Shown here one piece after another: positions 1 to 11,989 of a DNA stretch of 64,000 nucleotides. Position numbers and translations under genes: made by a program. The stretch spans positions 20,569,412-20,633,411 of the forward strand of contig CM029663.1 in NCBI GenBank assembly GCA_017311315.1, read 5' to 3'. The stretch's first letter is position 1. Each line of letters starts with the position of its first letter. Source of the DNA: Dendrocalamus latiflorus. Lineage: Eukaryota > Streptophyta > Magnoliopsida > Poales > Poaceae. A model generated the notes under the pieces. That model saw only the letters and a list, made by a program, of their open reading frames with translations, searched no databases and was not told the DNA's origin.

Positions 1-1075
1 ATCATATGATACTTGGTTACCCGATGCAATGAAGGGTCCCACTCCAGTATCTGCTTTGATTCATGCAGCTACTATGGTCACTGCTGGCGTTTTCATGATA
101 GCAAGGTGCTCCCCTTTGCTTTGCTAAATCTATTGCTTAAATATATAGATAAGTTTTCTAAATGAGATTGATTTCCATCGGTACTAGTGGTACTGGAAAA
201 GCTCTCAGGGAATAATCTCAAGTTTATACCCTTTTGCAAAAGAGGTACCCCCGTCCTTGAACTCTTGCGGCATTGCCAATGGGCATTCACACTATGTATG
301 AACGATTTCTCCCTATATGGATACCTCATATGTGTGCCTACAAAATGACCAGCGAATAGACTAATCAAGATGAGGTGACTCACAAACCAGAAAGAAATGT
401 CCCGAGGGCCAACATGCCACAAACGAGTGAAAAAGCATGAAATTCACCTGATAGATGAAGACACAAAATTGCTAGACAGAATATCCCAACCTCTATTCCT
501 CTCGCGTAAAGCCTTTTTTTTACGCGATAGGAAAAAGTGACTACAAATTCCCCTTTTTCTTTGCGAATCCCTGTTTGTATCCTTTGAGCACATGCGAAAG
601 TGTCATCCCAGCGAGGAAAGATAGAAAGAAAGCAAGTGAGCATATTGAATTGCTTGTTGAAGTAACATGACGATGGGGAATCTCTTCCGGTCTAGTTTCC
701 CAGTGCCAACGGCCAAAGAGAGTGAAGAGGGGACCCATTCTTTATAAGAGAATGGGAATACAGAATGGACCAATACGCGTTTTGGACCTACAGATAAAGT
801 AAAAAAATGAGCAACTACGGTAGCGACCGATTCCTCCTCTCTTCTGCTCCTTCGGTGAACTCGACTATTGCAGAAACTGCAACGGTTTGACAGACTCCTC
901 GAGAGCCTACCCGAAGCAATCCCTTTGATCGACCATCCCTTGCTTGACAAGCAGCTCTAAGTCTCCATCTCCGACTACATGTGAGAGTGGGAAGTCTAGG
1001 TTTAGCTTAGAGGAAAGGAGTGAAAGCGTTGTCCCGAGGGGACAAGAGAACATCGTTTCTAAGCGGCTTCTACCT
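1..1075. other. Organelle-derived (mitochondrial-like) insertion
   Basis: The block opens with a recognisable piece of mitochondrial nad5 and continues as sequence unlike the AT-rich surroundings. Minus-strand frames between about 93 and 950 are hydrophobic and look like plant-mitochondrial reading frames broken by frameshifts, but I cannot assign them to a known gene. It stops near 1075, where a Copia gag relic begins. A nuclear copy of mitochondrial DNA is the simplest reading. The nad5 match stops abruptly at 118, so the donor was already rearranged or several pieces were joined. The outer limits are estimates, and the left edge lies outside the window. Confidence 0.55.
11..118 (+). pseudogene. 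nad5: Fragment of mitochondrial NADH dehydrogenase subunit 5
   Basis: Thirty-six codons translate to a highly conserved stretch of plant mitochondrial complex I subunit 5, a proton-pumping membrane subunit. It includes TWLPDAM, GPTPVSALIHAATMVTAG and FMIARCSPL. The frame is open over this span but homology ends at 118, where the true gene would continue with a phenylalanine-glutamate stretch. The bases before 11 do not match nad5 well either. There is no start codon, no flanking exon and no sign of function. One residue differs from the usual sequence (Lys for Glu after the DAM motif). The identity is secure; nuclear location is inferred from the flanking retrotransposons. Confidence 0.85.
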
Positions 1076-1084
1076 TTTTTATTT

Positions 1085-1500
1085 TGAACGTATAGCTTTT
1101 CTTAATGCTCTTCTCTACTGACTTGAGCATCCCATACAACTCAGTCATTGATTTCTTCATGCCATTCATATAAAAATTCAAAATAACTGGCTCAAACCTC
1201 GTATAGAGTAACTAGAGAATGACATTAGTAGCCAACTCTTGACTAAGGGAAAAACCAAGTTTTTTTTCAAACTTTCAATGCAACCAATCATCTTGATTAC
1301 ATAAGAGCTGACCAGACTTCCTTCAGTTAATTTGCATGCAAATAATGACTTAGAGGTATTGTACTTCTCAGCCCTTGCTTGGCTCTCAAACATGCACTTA
1401 AGACCCACAATCATATTGTACACATTTGTGTTCTCATATTGTATTTGAAGCTCAGAGTTTATGGTGGCAAGCATGAGACAGCTAACCTCAAGTGAGTCAT
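1085..1500 (-). pseudogene. Copia-type retrotransposon gag (UBN2-like) fragment
   Basis: A 98-codon open frame at 1178-1474 encodes sequence typical of grass Copia gag polyproteins, with ATINSELQ, GLKCMFESQARAEKYN and LFACKLTEG. Towards lower coordinates the homology goes on in another frame (NFYMNGMKKSMTELYG, SVEKSIKKS), so a frameshift lies near 1190. Towards higher coordinates related sequence reaches about 1560. No protease, integrase or reverse transcriptase follows, because organelle-like DNA abuts the lower end. Gag would have formed the particle in the cytoplasm; this copy is dead. No LTR could be paired with it. Confidence 0.75.
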
Positions 1501-1559
1501 TGCTATGTTTCTCATACTCATTCTTTTCAACATGAGTGGAATCTTCAGCTGGTTCATTT

Positions 1560-3554
1560 GGATATGGAACCTCTAAAATATATTCCTTCTTTCTTGCTGG
1601 AGAACAATTCTCAAGTTGTGATATCAGTGAATAAAATTTGTTCTATTTAGTTTTTCTTTCTCAAGAATAGATCACAGGTTAAAATGGGTATGGAGGAAGC
1701 AGATGTTGGCATTGTTTACAACATAAAAACTATATGCAAAAATTCAGCACTTTGTTGTTGTAAAATCTTTCTTTAAATAATCTAACAAAATATATTTCCA
1801 CTATATGTTTTAAAACCATGTTCCCTCTAACGACATCAAGTTAGTCAAGATCTATATTTCACTATGTCCTAGTGAGCTTTAGCGTCACTGCTAGAAACCT
1901 AGCGACGCAGGTAAGCAACCCATTGTTAATTACATCACCTGTAACTCTTGTTTGTTGAATGACATCCATATGTCCTAGTCTTAACACTATGCCCTTAGGC
2001 CCAAAACTATTTTGATAGCCTAGTCAAGAACCAATATTACGCATAAAGTGTCTAACACTTATCCTATCTTATTGAGATAATTAATAGCATCCTATTTTGG
2101 TAGATGTACCAATTAATGATCAAAATCTTGATAGGTGCAACAATTGAAAGGGCACCAAGTTTTACTTAATTTTTTAGAGAGATACTATTTGTTAAAAACA
2201 TCTAAGATAATAATAACAAGAACAATAGTATAACATGAACATAAAAATATTTACAATTAAATCATATTAAACTATGTGATAATATGGCCCTTAGCATTGC
2301 AACCTCTATCACCACACTTTCTGTCCACCAAACCATCAATGCTTAAGGTCACCATATTCATATACTTAGTTATTACTCCTAACAGCTAACTATAAATTAC
2401 ACATGAGAAATATCAAGCACCACAAGTCAACACGCAGGCCATTATAGAATAATATGTAGCCCATGGCTATAAATCAGCATGACACGTAGGCCATGAAAAA
2501 CTCATACATATATCACATACACAATGGACCATGCCATTCACACATCCCTATAAAACAAGTTATGCATAGAATCCAATTCTATCGCGCAACATGAATACAT
2601 AATACCTATAACACATAGTACAATTACCTAGCACGACAGTCCTTGTGGGTCGAGAGCAGCGCCCTTGGAAAACTTTTTCGGGAGATGAATCCTATTCACA
2701 AAATTTCCCTTGAAAATTTCAATTCATTAATCACATTAAACCAATTCCGAATCAATCTGATCGGCCTGATTTTCCATTGATCAATCACATTGATCGGCAT
2801 GGGAGGTTTCTAGAAGGAACAATAACTAGGTGCTATCAATTCATACCTCTCGCGAACCCATCTACTATCGCCGAAACTAATTAATCTCATCAACCAGTGC
2901 CTAAACCAATCCATTAATACGAACCAATCTAAACTAACATATCAAACCAGTACTAGATCCAATCTACTACTACCACATATCAACTATATGCGACCAATCC
3001 ATATCAAATACTACAAAGGATAGTTCTAGTACCACTATTAGGATATGGGTAGGCTACACCAGAAAACCATACAAGTAAGAGGTCATAGATCGTTACCACT
3101 AGACGCGCAGTGCAGTGAAAATAGAGTTGAAGCAGCCGGTTCAACATAGCGCGCATTGGCATAGTGGAAATAGTCGATCACCCTCTAGCCAATTGTCAAC
3201 TTCTCGCGATCATCCCGACCAACGTCACAATCACAGTAGCACCTCTACCGAAGTCCACACATCTAGATATTAAACTCTGTGCATCGGTGTGCTAGCACAC
3301 GGGTGCACGGTAGGGGTTTTGAGAGGTGACAGCTAGGGTTCCGATGGGTGTGTTTTGGGGGTGCCACCTTCAGCCCCACACCTCTCTATATATAGCTTCC
3401 AATTGAATCATTATCTGATTTGATTAGATACCGTATTCAACTTGGAAATCCTCTAACTAGATATTTATCCAATATGAGTAGAGATCGTATCTCACTCAGA
3501 AAGCCTCTGCCAGATCCAATACGAGTAGAGATCTATTCCACTCGGAGTCTCTCA
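1560..3554. other. AT-rich intergenic DNA without a recognisable gene
   Basis: No coding frame of interest is visible on either strand. A TATA-like run near 3385 lies in sequence that could be old LTR DNA, but no paired repeat or target duplication was found. Confidence 0.4.
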
Positions 3555-3600
3555 TCCGAACCCTTATCATTTCAACTCCGAACCCTTATCATTTCAACTC
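3555..3600. repeat. Tandem duplication of a 22 bp unit
   Basis: Two identical 22 bp units beginning TCCGAACCCTTATC lie head to tail (3555-3576 and 3577-3598). The exact identity suggests a recent duplication. It sits in gene-poor DNA. Confidence 0.85.
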
Positions 3601-4091
3601 TTTAAGCGTACGACTATATAGGCTCATATATATTCGGTTATGGGCGACAAATTTTCGCTGCTTGGTGTTGCACGGAAGGCTACAGGGTAGGTAAATGTCA
3701 TAAATTGTATCATTTTCGGTCTTTCGGAAAAACCGCAACATATACCTTTTGGCGGTCTTTGGTTCTCCAATAAGTTCCCATGTGAATTGGGGAAAAAAAT
3801 GATAGACAATGGATTTACTTTAAAGTTATGCGTGTCTGAGTTTGATTTCTTATTGCAAACACTGTTGAGGCGACAATAGTACATTCCAGTTCCTATTCAA
3901 AGTTCCAGGAGTACGGATGGTAATTACACTTTAAAAATACTCAGAACTTGCAAGAAATGCAGGGAACAAAGAGGACCTCTATTTTCTTTCTCCCATCAAT
4001 TTTGGCAGTGCCATTCTCACTGATCAATTAATGGAAAGCTTACCAGCTGCAGCCGCAGAAATTCGAGGCCTTCCTTTAGGCTATACATTTT

Positions 4092-4265
4092 AGTTTAAAA
4101 TTTTAAATTCTAACTTTTCGCAAAAAAAGTATACAGAGAAAGAGATACTTATGTATGATTTTGGTGATATAGATGAAGTCAGAATAGTATCTACTACAAT
4201 CAACTTATAAACTTCATCTTAAAAAATATTTCAAAATCTAGTTATTATAAAAATCAAACAATAAG
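4092..4265 (+). repeat. MITE family A copy (partial)
   Basis: An AT-rich segment shares the order of motifs seen in the copies near 6.1, 7.8, 8.4 and 54.2 kb: a cluster of AGAGAAAGAGA, then GATTTTGG, then GATATAGATGAAGT, then CTACAATCAACTTATA. Ends and target duplication are not clear. Recognised by comparison within the window only. Confidence 0.5.
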
Positions 4266-5138
4266 TAAATAAAAAAACCAATCTAGATGTACTTCACAGG
4301 CTTCGGCTGGCAGAACGCCGGCCCCATAAACCAACGGCCCGGAAACAGACGGTGGCTTTCAACTTTCAAGGCAAGTATCCATCTGTGATACATCCACCAG
4401 GGACCCACCGCAGTAGAAACAGTGGGAGTGCAGCTTCCTGGAAGTGTCCAAGTAGAATGTATCCTGCCTGTTGCATCCAAGCACTGCACTGCACTGCTCT
4501 ATACAATCTTATCTGTATCTGCGTATCACGGCAATTTGTTGCTATTAAAAAGGCCGGGTGGTTGCCGCGATTTTTCGGCATGCATTGCATGTCGAAATAA
4601 TCGTCGACCGACCTGGCTGGCAGGACCACCACCGCCGGCAGGGCGACGAGACAGCGATTTTACTCGGTTTTAGGGGAAATGCGCGCGCTTTGGATGCTTT
4701 CCGGTGGTGTGGGGGCGTGCTGGTTTGGCTTTGGCGTACCGGTTCATATATATTCTAATGCATGGATGCTATTTTTTTTTCCTCTAGTTTTTTGAGGGAC
4801 AGTTTGCTTGCTGCGTGTTGGTTGTTTCCTTGCAGAGGTCAGATGTGCCTTTCGGCCTTTTTATGCCTACGCGTGAAATGCGTGTTAGCAACAGACAGAT
4901 GGGCCGAAACTTGATTCGTGAAATGCTTGTGGAACGTACAAAACTCATCAGGGTATGAAAGTCGACACAAAAACACCGTCCGTCAGCGGGTGTGTTCTTT
5001 TTTTTTAGAACTGTGGCTTATGGGTCTCTTTTTTTAATTTGTAAAAACTGTTTTTTTGGCTTTTTTTATAGTAACTAGTTTTCAAATGAAGTGTCATGTT
5101 AAAGCGGTGTCTATAAATTGATTATAGTATATACTCAG
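4266..5138. other. Intergenic sequence, no gene recognised
   Basis: Moderately GC-rich from about 4290 to 4740, then T-rich. The overlapping short frames here show no family motif and contradict one another, so none is called as a gene. Confidence 0.4.
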
Positions 5139-5997
5139 TGGTGGACTCAGAATCAAAATTTAGGGGAGGCTAATGGGACTGCTCACCGGTTTGCTGAATG
5201 CTGAATTGTAGGCCTGTGGTAGCCTACCGGACCACCGTCTCCCGTCTTCGCCTCTGACGCTACCCATCATCGGGTACCTTCACCTCATCGGCTCACTCCC
5301 TCATGTCTCCCTCCGTGGCCTTGCCAGGAAGCACGCCTGACCTCAAGCTCCTCCGCCTCGGCGTTGTGCCCACGCTCGTCGTGTCATCACCTCGTGCCAC
5401 CGATGCGGTGCTGCGCACACATGAACCAGCAAATACTTGCTTAAAAGTTACCTAGTTTGATACTATAAGATGTGCTATGTGAGCATAATGATGGGCAAGA
5501 TCAGTGAGGCAACAACTGCAGGTGCAGCGGTGGACATGAGCTAGTTGCTCATCTCCTTCACTGTGCCATGCGCATCTTGTCGCAGCGGTAGCCATTGCCC
5601 CAATCGGCCACGCCTAGCACGCACCTCATGGCGAGCCGTTGTTGGGTCAGCATGACGGCAATGTTTGACAACATGAGCTATAGTTCGTGGCTTCGTGCTC
5701 AGTTGGTTCGTTTGACATTTGAGTCGGTGTCAAAATTCAGTGTCTTTATGGATTTGAAACGGGATGGAATTTGGAAACGATGGGCCGGTGAAAATTTAGA
5801 AATGTCGAGGTGGAAACTATGCTTGGCCGGTGAAAACTTGGAACTGTTAAGGTGGAAACTGTGCTTGCATTCTTGCATGCAGGCCTGGAAACGTACTTAG
5901 CTTAGATTATACCGTTTAATACACCGCCCTGGGGGTGCGTGGTGGTGGACGGTAGGGGGGCACTAGCCCCATCTGACCCCCGGTGGGTCCACCGTTG
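5139..5997. mobile_element. Possible short TIR element carrying a P450 relic
   Basis: The left edge reads AGTGGTGGACTCA (5139-5151). The right edge, read on the other strand, gives AACGGTGGACCCA, agreeing at 10 of 13 positions. Both edges are followed inward by G-rich and AATTTAGGGG-like sequence, as in common grass elements whose ends begin with a GTGGCGGA-type motif. No target duplication was found, so the element is tentative. Inside are the P450 relic and a roughly 42 bp tandem repeat (5784-5868) containing GGCCGGTGAAAA twice. Confidence 0.4.
5226..5600 (+). pseudogene. Cytochrome P450 N-terminal region, broken
   Basis: Codons 5260-5337 read LPIIGYLHLIGSLPHVSLRG then LARKHA, the proline-rich hinge and first helix region of plant microsomal P450s (CYP71-clan style). 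A TGA follows at 5338-5340. Shifting by one base at 5339 the homology goes on as DLKLLRLGVVPTLVVSS and PRATDAVLRTHE. After a gap it resumes at 5479-5541 as VSIMMGKISEATTAGAAVDM, ended by TAG at 5542-5544, with further decayed P450-like sequence to about 5600. The heme-binding cysteine region, I-helix and ER anchor are absent. This is a dead fragment: one frameshift, at least two stops, and an internal deletion removing the region between the first helix and the AVDMS motif. Confidence 0.75.
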
Positions 5998-6285
5998 TAC
6001 ATGCTATAACGATTTCATTTATATCAGTCAAAATCATACGTAAGTTTCTGTTACTCCATACTCTATCTCACAAACAGCTCAAAAGTTAGCTTTTAGCTTA
6101 TGACTTTTGAATTCTGACCGTTCGTGAGAGAGAGTACGAAGAGAGACGGTTGTATGCGATTTTGGCTGGAACTGAAGTCGGTATGGTGTCCACTATAATT
6201 AACGTATAGATCTTACCTTAAAAATACACCGTTTAAAAATTAATTTCTATAGTAAAAATCATGATCATGAAGTCAGAACGTACTC
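5998..6285 (+). repeat. MITE family A copy with fold-back arms
   Basis: The two halves are roughly inverted copies. CATTTATATCAGTCAAAATC and CTATCTCACAAACAG in the left half mirror GTTCGTGAGAGAGAG and GATTTTGGCTG in the right half, around a centre near 6085. The right half matches the copies at 7.8 and 8.4 kb. No coding capacity. Confidence 0.55.
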
Positions 6286-7784
6286 AGCCGCTGCTATGGA
6301 AAAAGTACTGGCCACTTTACTTTTTGTAACCTGCAAAGATCGCAATAGGTCTCTTGCAATATGACGAGACAGAGTATACAGTCTTTACACCGTGATCAAG
6401 GGGCGTAGTACGCACAGCATGTGAGGCAAGGCAGCTCCGTTTACGACTGGCTCACGACTCGGATCGGCCTTTAAGAACTCCTCCACAAGAAAAACATGAA
6501 TTCTATGATGGGCTCCAATCATCCCACTGTGCATCCGCACCTCCTCCGTACGCGAGATTATTAAGGTTGTCACGTTTCGCTGTTGCTCGCGTACGCACTG
6601 GGATCGATCGATTGCTGGTGGTGCAGTACGCACAAGTGTGATGTGCGAGAGCGATGGTATAGACGGTGGTGCTTGCGATGACCGGCACCGGCAAGGCAGG
6701 CTTCATGGTCCAAACCCTTGTCTTGAACAGGGATGTGAACAGTTTGGGATTTATCTTGCGATCCCTTGATTTGCCTTTTGTAACATCGTTTCCACGGTTG
6801 TTTCTGATTATTAAACAATCACTAATTGTCAAGGCAAGGTTGTCCATCGCCTGTGAAAGTGAACTCCGAATTGATAGTGACAACCGACGGGTTATCTGGA
6901 GGGCTGAGAGCGATGTGGTTAGAAATTTGATAGCCATTTCCCCACCTTCACGGCTAAGATAGAGGTAAGACTCGAACACGAGCGATGGATTTGGACAGTG
7001 TGCGCGTCCAAGCACGTGCTGCACTCCCGGAGGGATCTCTATGCTTAGGAATTAGATGGCGTGTCTCTGTTCAGATTTAATTTTCAGGTCTTATTTAGTG
7101 TTTGCTGTATGTTTTTCAATCAGTTAACATAGCATTGATGGTTTTTCTACCTTGGAGCGACGTGTACGTTCTTGCGACGTTAGCTAGACAGCATTTACAA
7201 CCAGAGAAAACGATATTTAGTCACTGTTAGCTCTGGTCAAAATACAAGAACACTGCCACGGTACGAGCAATTTGTTTACGAGATTTCATAAAAAAAAAGC
7301 TATTCGCACAGATCCACGCACAAAGCAGTGGAAAGTTGCCTGTCCGTTAATTAGTGGCTGATGATGATACCAGCAAATTTAAAAGACTCCATTATAATCG
7401 TGGACTGAACTCAAATTCATCTGTTGAAAACAATCTTCACATGGAGAGGATAAAAGAAATGATACAGGTACACCTCCAAGGCTCCAACCACCCCCATCGG
7501 TCAAAAGTACGTCTCAAACAAACCAAACCGCGGTCAAATTAAATATGCGCCTAATGATATCATCTACCGACGATGACGGAAAGAGCCCCGCGCTTTTGAT
7601 CTTCTCCGGCCGGTCTTCACATGCGTCGATCACCCGGGAACACTTCAGCTATTATATGAATCTGTTCGCTAACTACCGCCAGGTCAGCCGGATAAACCCC
7701 AGGATTTGTTAAGCAACAGACGCTCAGCTCGCATGCATGTGATGCGAACAGAAGCTCACGTACATAGTAAGATGGATTTTTTCT
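6286..7784. other. Intergenic sequence with unidentified frames
   Basis: Overlapping open frames on opposite strands (minus 6503-7024, plus 6666-6962) exclude each other and show no domain I recognise. Repeated-DNA origin is possible. Nothing else is visible. Confidence 0.3.
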
Positions 7785-7965
7785 GTAGTTTATGGCTTTA
7801 ATTTTTGAATTTTGGTTGTTCGCGAGAGACATTATGTAAAGAAAAAATAGTCACCATTGGTTTACTAAACTTAATATTTTTTACTATAATTTTTTGTTGA
7901 TCCTATCTTTAAAATATACTATTTAAAAATTAGTTACTATAGTATAAATAATAAGTCATAAGATA
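7785..7965 (+). repeat. MITE family A copy
   Basis: Carries the family motifs GTTCGCGAGAGACATTATG and ACTATTTAAAAATTAGTTAC in the same order as the copies at 6.1 and 8.4 kb. AT-rich, non-coding, termini not resolved. Confidence 0.5.
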
Positions 7966-8146
7966 TATAAAAAAAGGAACCGACCGGCCCTGACACATGT
8001 AGCCGAAGGCATATTGATGAGTAGGCGAGCACCGGGGGAAAGATAGGCAAATAGATTAATTAACTGAAACTCCTGTGCCTTTTTGCGATATGAAGCACAT
8101 GGGCGTGCTGTGCAAGTGCAAATGAGTCGGTCCCGGGCTTCTAGTT

Positions 8147-8387
8147 TTTTTTTTTTTGAACTTTTAACTTATTCAAGTTAAAAGTCACAAAAACATATTA
8201 TTTTTAATTTCAATTTATTTTGAATTTTTCACTTTTTGGTTTTTTATGTCTTTTCTCTCTTATTCTTTTATATTGTCTATAATGATATAACAATTTTTTT
8301 ATTTTTTTATCCTTGTTTAGAAAAAACTAGCAACCATTACAGTGCAATTTTAATAAAAAAAAATCACAAACCGAAACCCACAACCAA
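8147..8387 (+). repeat. MITE family B copy
   Basis: An AT-rich segment with the family-B signature TTATTCTTTTATATTGTC followed by TATAATGATATAAC and, near the right end, CATTACAGTGCAATTTTAA. The same order occurs at 14.6, 15.0 (inverted), 42.6, 58.7 (inverted) and 63.9 kb. It directly abuts a family A copy on its right. Confidence 0.6.
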
Positions 8388-8640
8388 AGGCCTATTTGAT
8401 ATGACTGCGGTTTATGACCTTTGGCTGAAATTTTTGAATTTTAACTGTTTGCGAAAGAGATTATGGAGAGAGAGATACTCGCTTGCGATTTTGGTTGATA
8501 CAGATGTTGGACTTTTAACGTATACTACAATTAACTTGTAGACCCCGTCTTGAGAAAATAATCCGTTTAAAAGTTATGTACTGTAGCAAAGCCAAAAGTT
8601 GCTTTGAGAAGCTGTCAAAGAACAGGGCCTTTAGCCTAAT
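8388..8640 (+). repeat. MITE family A copy
   Basis: Begins GGCCTATTTGATATG and ends AAGAACAGGGCC, giving short imperfect inverted ends. The interior holds GAGAGAGAGATACTCG, GATTTTGGTTGATACAGATG and CTACAATTAACTTG. A short frame across it is a by-product. Confidence 0.6.
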
Positions 8641-8740
8641 GCCGAATGGAGCGCCATCGAAACCTTTTCCTGCATCATATCGATTTATTCATCTACGCGT
8701 GTTTATAGCACCGGCAGTATATCATGTTCGCTCCATCAAG

Positions 8741-9340
8741 GACTTTTTAGTATATTTGGCACTGCATTTACAAAAATGGCCATATGCATAATGTATTAAC
8801 AAAAATGACGTTTTAACTGTCTAGTGGCCGGACGGCGGCGTGCATGGGCTGACACGTAGCCGCTGTTGTTCTGTAGCCGACCGGCAGGCCGTCTGCTAGC
8901 CCACCACAAGACGGCAGGGACCTGCCATCCCACCATCAGGCGACAGGTGATTAGGCCAACTGATTAGTTGGCCTAATTACATGCACTAATTTATTTTTTA
9001 TATACTATTTATTTGAATTTTTAAATATAGCAAATAAGCTCAAAAATTACAAAATTTTAGTTACAGTCTTCAGACATAACGTACTTAGTTGTATAATTTT
9101 TTTAGTAATTTTATCTACTGTGAATATTGCTCAAAAATTCATACGATTTTGATACTTGTAGGAGCTATTACATATCGCAAACGAGCTCTAAAAATTACAA
9201 AATTTTGTAGAAAGCCTCCCGACATAGTCATAGTAATTATATAATTTTTTGAGAATTTTATGTACTCTAAATTTGCCATGTTAATTTATGTTAATTTAAT
9301 CATAAAATTAATGATGCTCGGGCATCTTTTGCAGTTCATA
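8741..9340 (+). repeat. Left TIR of the Mutator-like element
   Basis: Pairs with 13380-13950 in inverse orientation over nearly its whole length. It includes a GC-rich outer part (GTGCATGGGCTGACACG near 8842), an internal hairpin at 8951-8976, and an AT-rich inner part ending GGGCATCTTTTGCAG. Confidence 0.88.
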
Positions 9341-9489
9341 CATTATAAATATATGTAGAAATACATATAATAGTACAAAAAACGCATCGCATGGGATGCG
9401 ATATGGCTCACCCATTTGAGCCACTGTTATCTCCTCGCGGCATTTGCCTCCCCGTGGATGGCACGAGCATGTCCCGTAGGGTACGTCAG

Positions 9490-11942
9490 CTAGTTTGAAG
9501 GTTGCGTCTCGGTTCGGAGGAGGTATAGAGACTGTTTCATTTGCTCAGTGGTCGGTGGTGGTCTAGTAGGCTCATGTACAGCAAGCTGAGTTTGGTAACG
9601 GTCGATGTCCTCCAGCTGAGACATGCCGAACTGCAAGCAGCCAGCAATAATATCGTGAACGAAGGATTCTAAAACACCCCCTCGTGGTGCAAAGGAGCTC
9701 TCGCCTTGACCGTACGACATGGCAGCAAAACCGGAAGAGCTCTACCTACCAAAGTCTCTAAACTGTGCATATGGTGTGAATGCTGAGCTCTGCCCTACGT
9801 ACGTTGCAAACCCTAGCACTGTGTACCGCTCTCTAGAAGCATCCGGGAGGCCTGTAGCGTCATCGGTGGACTTAACGTCACCCCCACGTTGAATTGAAGG
9901 CTGGAAGATGAAACAGTGTTAGTCATAATAAATATTCCGGATGTACAATGCGATTCTTATACCTCCTGGATGTGCAACAAAGATGAACGACAGGGAGCGG
10001 TAGTTTGTGTAGGTCATGAGACGTCAAAAGTGATGCATTTTGACGACGGACCTGCAGCGGGAGAATGCTATGATGTTAGTGGAATGTAAGGCCAAACAGG
10101 AAAACAAAACATAGATTTGTACGTAAGTTAACTCCTCATTGATACAGCCCGTGGATGATCGGCGGCTAGTACTATGATGCCGGGCAAACTCAGTAGATTA
10201 CGATGGCCAGCCAGACTCGCTAGATCACGATGACTTGGTAGGTGAGCATGGTGCCCCCTCCGGGTGCCCAATGTGCACGACGTGATCCGTCGAATGGCCG
10301 CAGCTTAGGTTGTGTACTATTTTTTGGCTTACTTTAGAATATACTTCAAAGTATTCTGCATAGTCGATGGTGTGTCTGGGCTAGTGAGGGCGGTCTCGGA
10401 TGTGCTTACGATGTGTTGCGCTCACTCCAATTGAAGTGACATATGAAACATGTTCAGTACTGACCAGTATGAATTTCGTAAATGAATCTCTCAGAAATTG
10501 CAACTGTCTTATGTTGTCATGCCACCGTGAAGGGTTGTGGTGATCGATCGAGTGTTGTAGACTGTCGTCGTGCATGATCTGCTCAGGGCGATCTGGTGGA
10601 CGAACGTTGAGTCTGCTACGCGATTGGGGTACGTACCACTCCAGGTACTTGTCAAATGTCTGGACGTCGTACCAACGCTACCCCATGACGACATCCAGGT
10701 ATGCCCTGTCTGTCCATGTCATCGTCCACTCATGCTGTATTGGTCGCCAATCCGTACCATGCCAACCAGTTCTCGATTGCCTGCATTTCTAAATTCATCG
10801 ATGTTACAGAGCAAGACATACAAAATGTAAACATTACTCAGATGGAGTTTGACTCACCGGTGTATGGCTCGCGGTAGGAACCTGCCGTCCGAAGGGGGCA
10901 CGACCAGGTGAAAACCGAACTGTCGCATTACGCGCTGCGATGCGTAGGCCTCTGCCATGTATGAGAACACTAGATGGCGTGTCGTCGCCCATAGTGCCAT
11001 GTCCTGCAAGCATTGTAGGGACAGTTCGTATGGCGATACACGCTCCACGAAGTCTACAGTCCATGGACCCCAAATGACGTCGCTGTCGTGCAACGACTCA
11101 AACTCGTGCCACAGCAAGTAGCACATCGACGGTTTGCCCTTGGCACAGCGCATATGGGCACCAGTCCATCGGAAGCCCATAATGGGCCCATTTATAGTGT
11201 TGGTGAACTTGTCGAACGGGTGCACTGGCATCAAAATGGGCAGATGCCCGATAGGGAAGTACAGCTACAGGAACATATAGCACACGCACAGGTTGGGGTG
11301 ATCAGTAGTGCCGCGCTAGCAAGCGTCACACAACCACCGATATGTAGCGCATAGGATGGTTGATCCCTAGCTGTACTAAGGCATCGCCCCAAACTCCGTG
11401 TCAACCAAAGACTTGGTGAGGTGGATGAACTCGGGTTGCAAATATCGTCGTTGTGCCTAGAAACATGCTCCAACCAAAGAGATGAAGAAGGTACGCGATG
11501 AGGTGTCTCCTAACGACCTCGAGTGTTTCATCCTGTGGGCACACAATGAAATTTTTCAGCCAAGCATGGGGGACGCCACGAGCACTCTCTAGGATAAGCA
11601 GGTCGAACTGGTCCATCAGCCTCTCCTTCCAGTCTGCCGGTGTAGGGCTAAAATAAGTGCGTCACCCCGGAGAGGGAGACCGGTCAAGAACGAGACATCT
11701 TGCAGAGTGATCGTCATCTCACCCCACCGAAAGTGGAATGTGTGCATCTCGGGCCTCCACCTGCCCACCAATGCCGCAAGCAAGCTTCTGTCCATGATGA
11801 ATTGGCGTCTGATGGAGACCAACTTTGCAAAAGGCAACAAACCAGTGGCCCGCAGGATTAGGACGTAGCGCTCGTCCAGCTCCCAATGATCTCTCCCTTC
11901 CTGTAGCTTGAAGGGCTAAGGGCCAGCCGTGTCACCCATCAT
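9490..11942 (-). pseudogene. Plant mobile domain (PMD, MAIN-like) gene, decayed
   Basis: Read on the minus strand, the first exon gives LDERYVLILRATGLLPFAKL, RWRPEMHTFHFRWGEMTITL and LQDVSFLTGLPLRGD, the N-terminal core of the plant mobile domain. A frameshift near 11650 moves the match to DWKERLMDQFDLLILES and HLIAYLLHLFGWSMF. Another shift leads to PEFIHLTKSLVDTEFGAMP and ILCATYRWLCDAC with stops between. GFRWTGAHMRCAKGK and ERVMRQFG-type sequence (ASQRVMRQFGFHLVVP) follow to a donor (GTGAGT) near 10860. A later exon near 10400-10780 has TFDKYLEWYVP. The candidate ATG (11942) is followed by an in-frame TAG at 11916-11918. PMD proteins act in silencing and genome maintenance and travel in Mutator-like and other elements. 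This copy cannot make an intact protein. Confidence 0.8.
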
Positions 11943-11989
11943 CAATGAGTGGCAGTGGTGGTTCTCATCGTAGAACTATTTGAGAAGTT

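Noticed and set aside
93..950. Hydrophobic minus-strand frames as host genes
   Set aside because: They lie in organelle-like DNA, change frame repeatedly and match no nuclear gene I know.
6503..7024. 173-codon minus frame
   Set aside because: No recognised motif, and the overlapping plus frame (6666-6962) is equally open, so support is too weak for a gene call.
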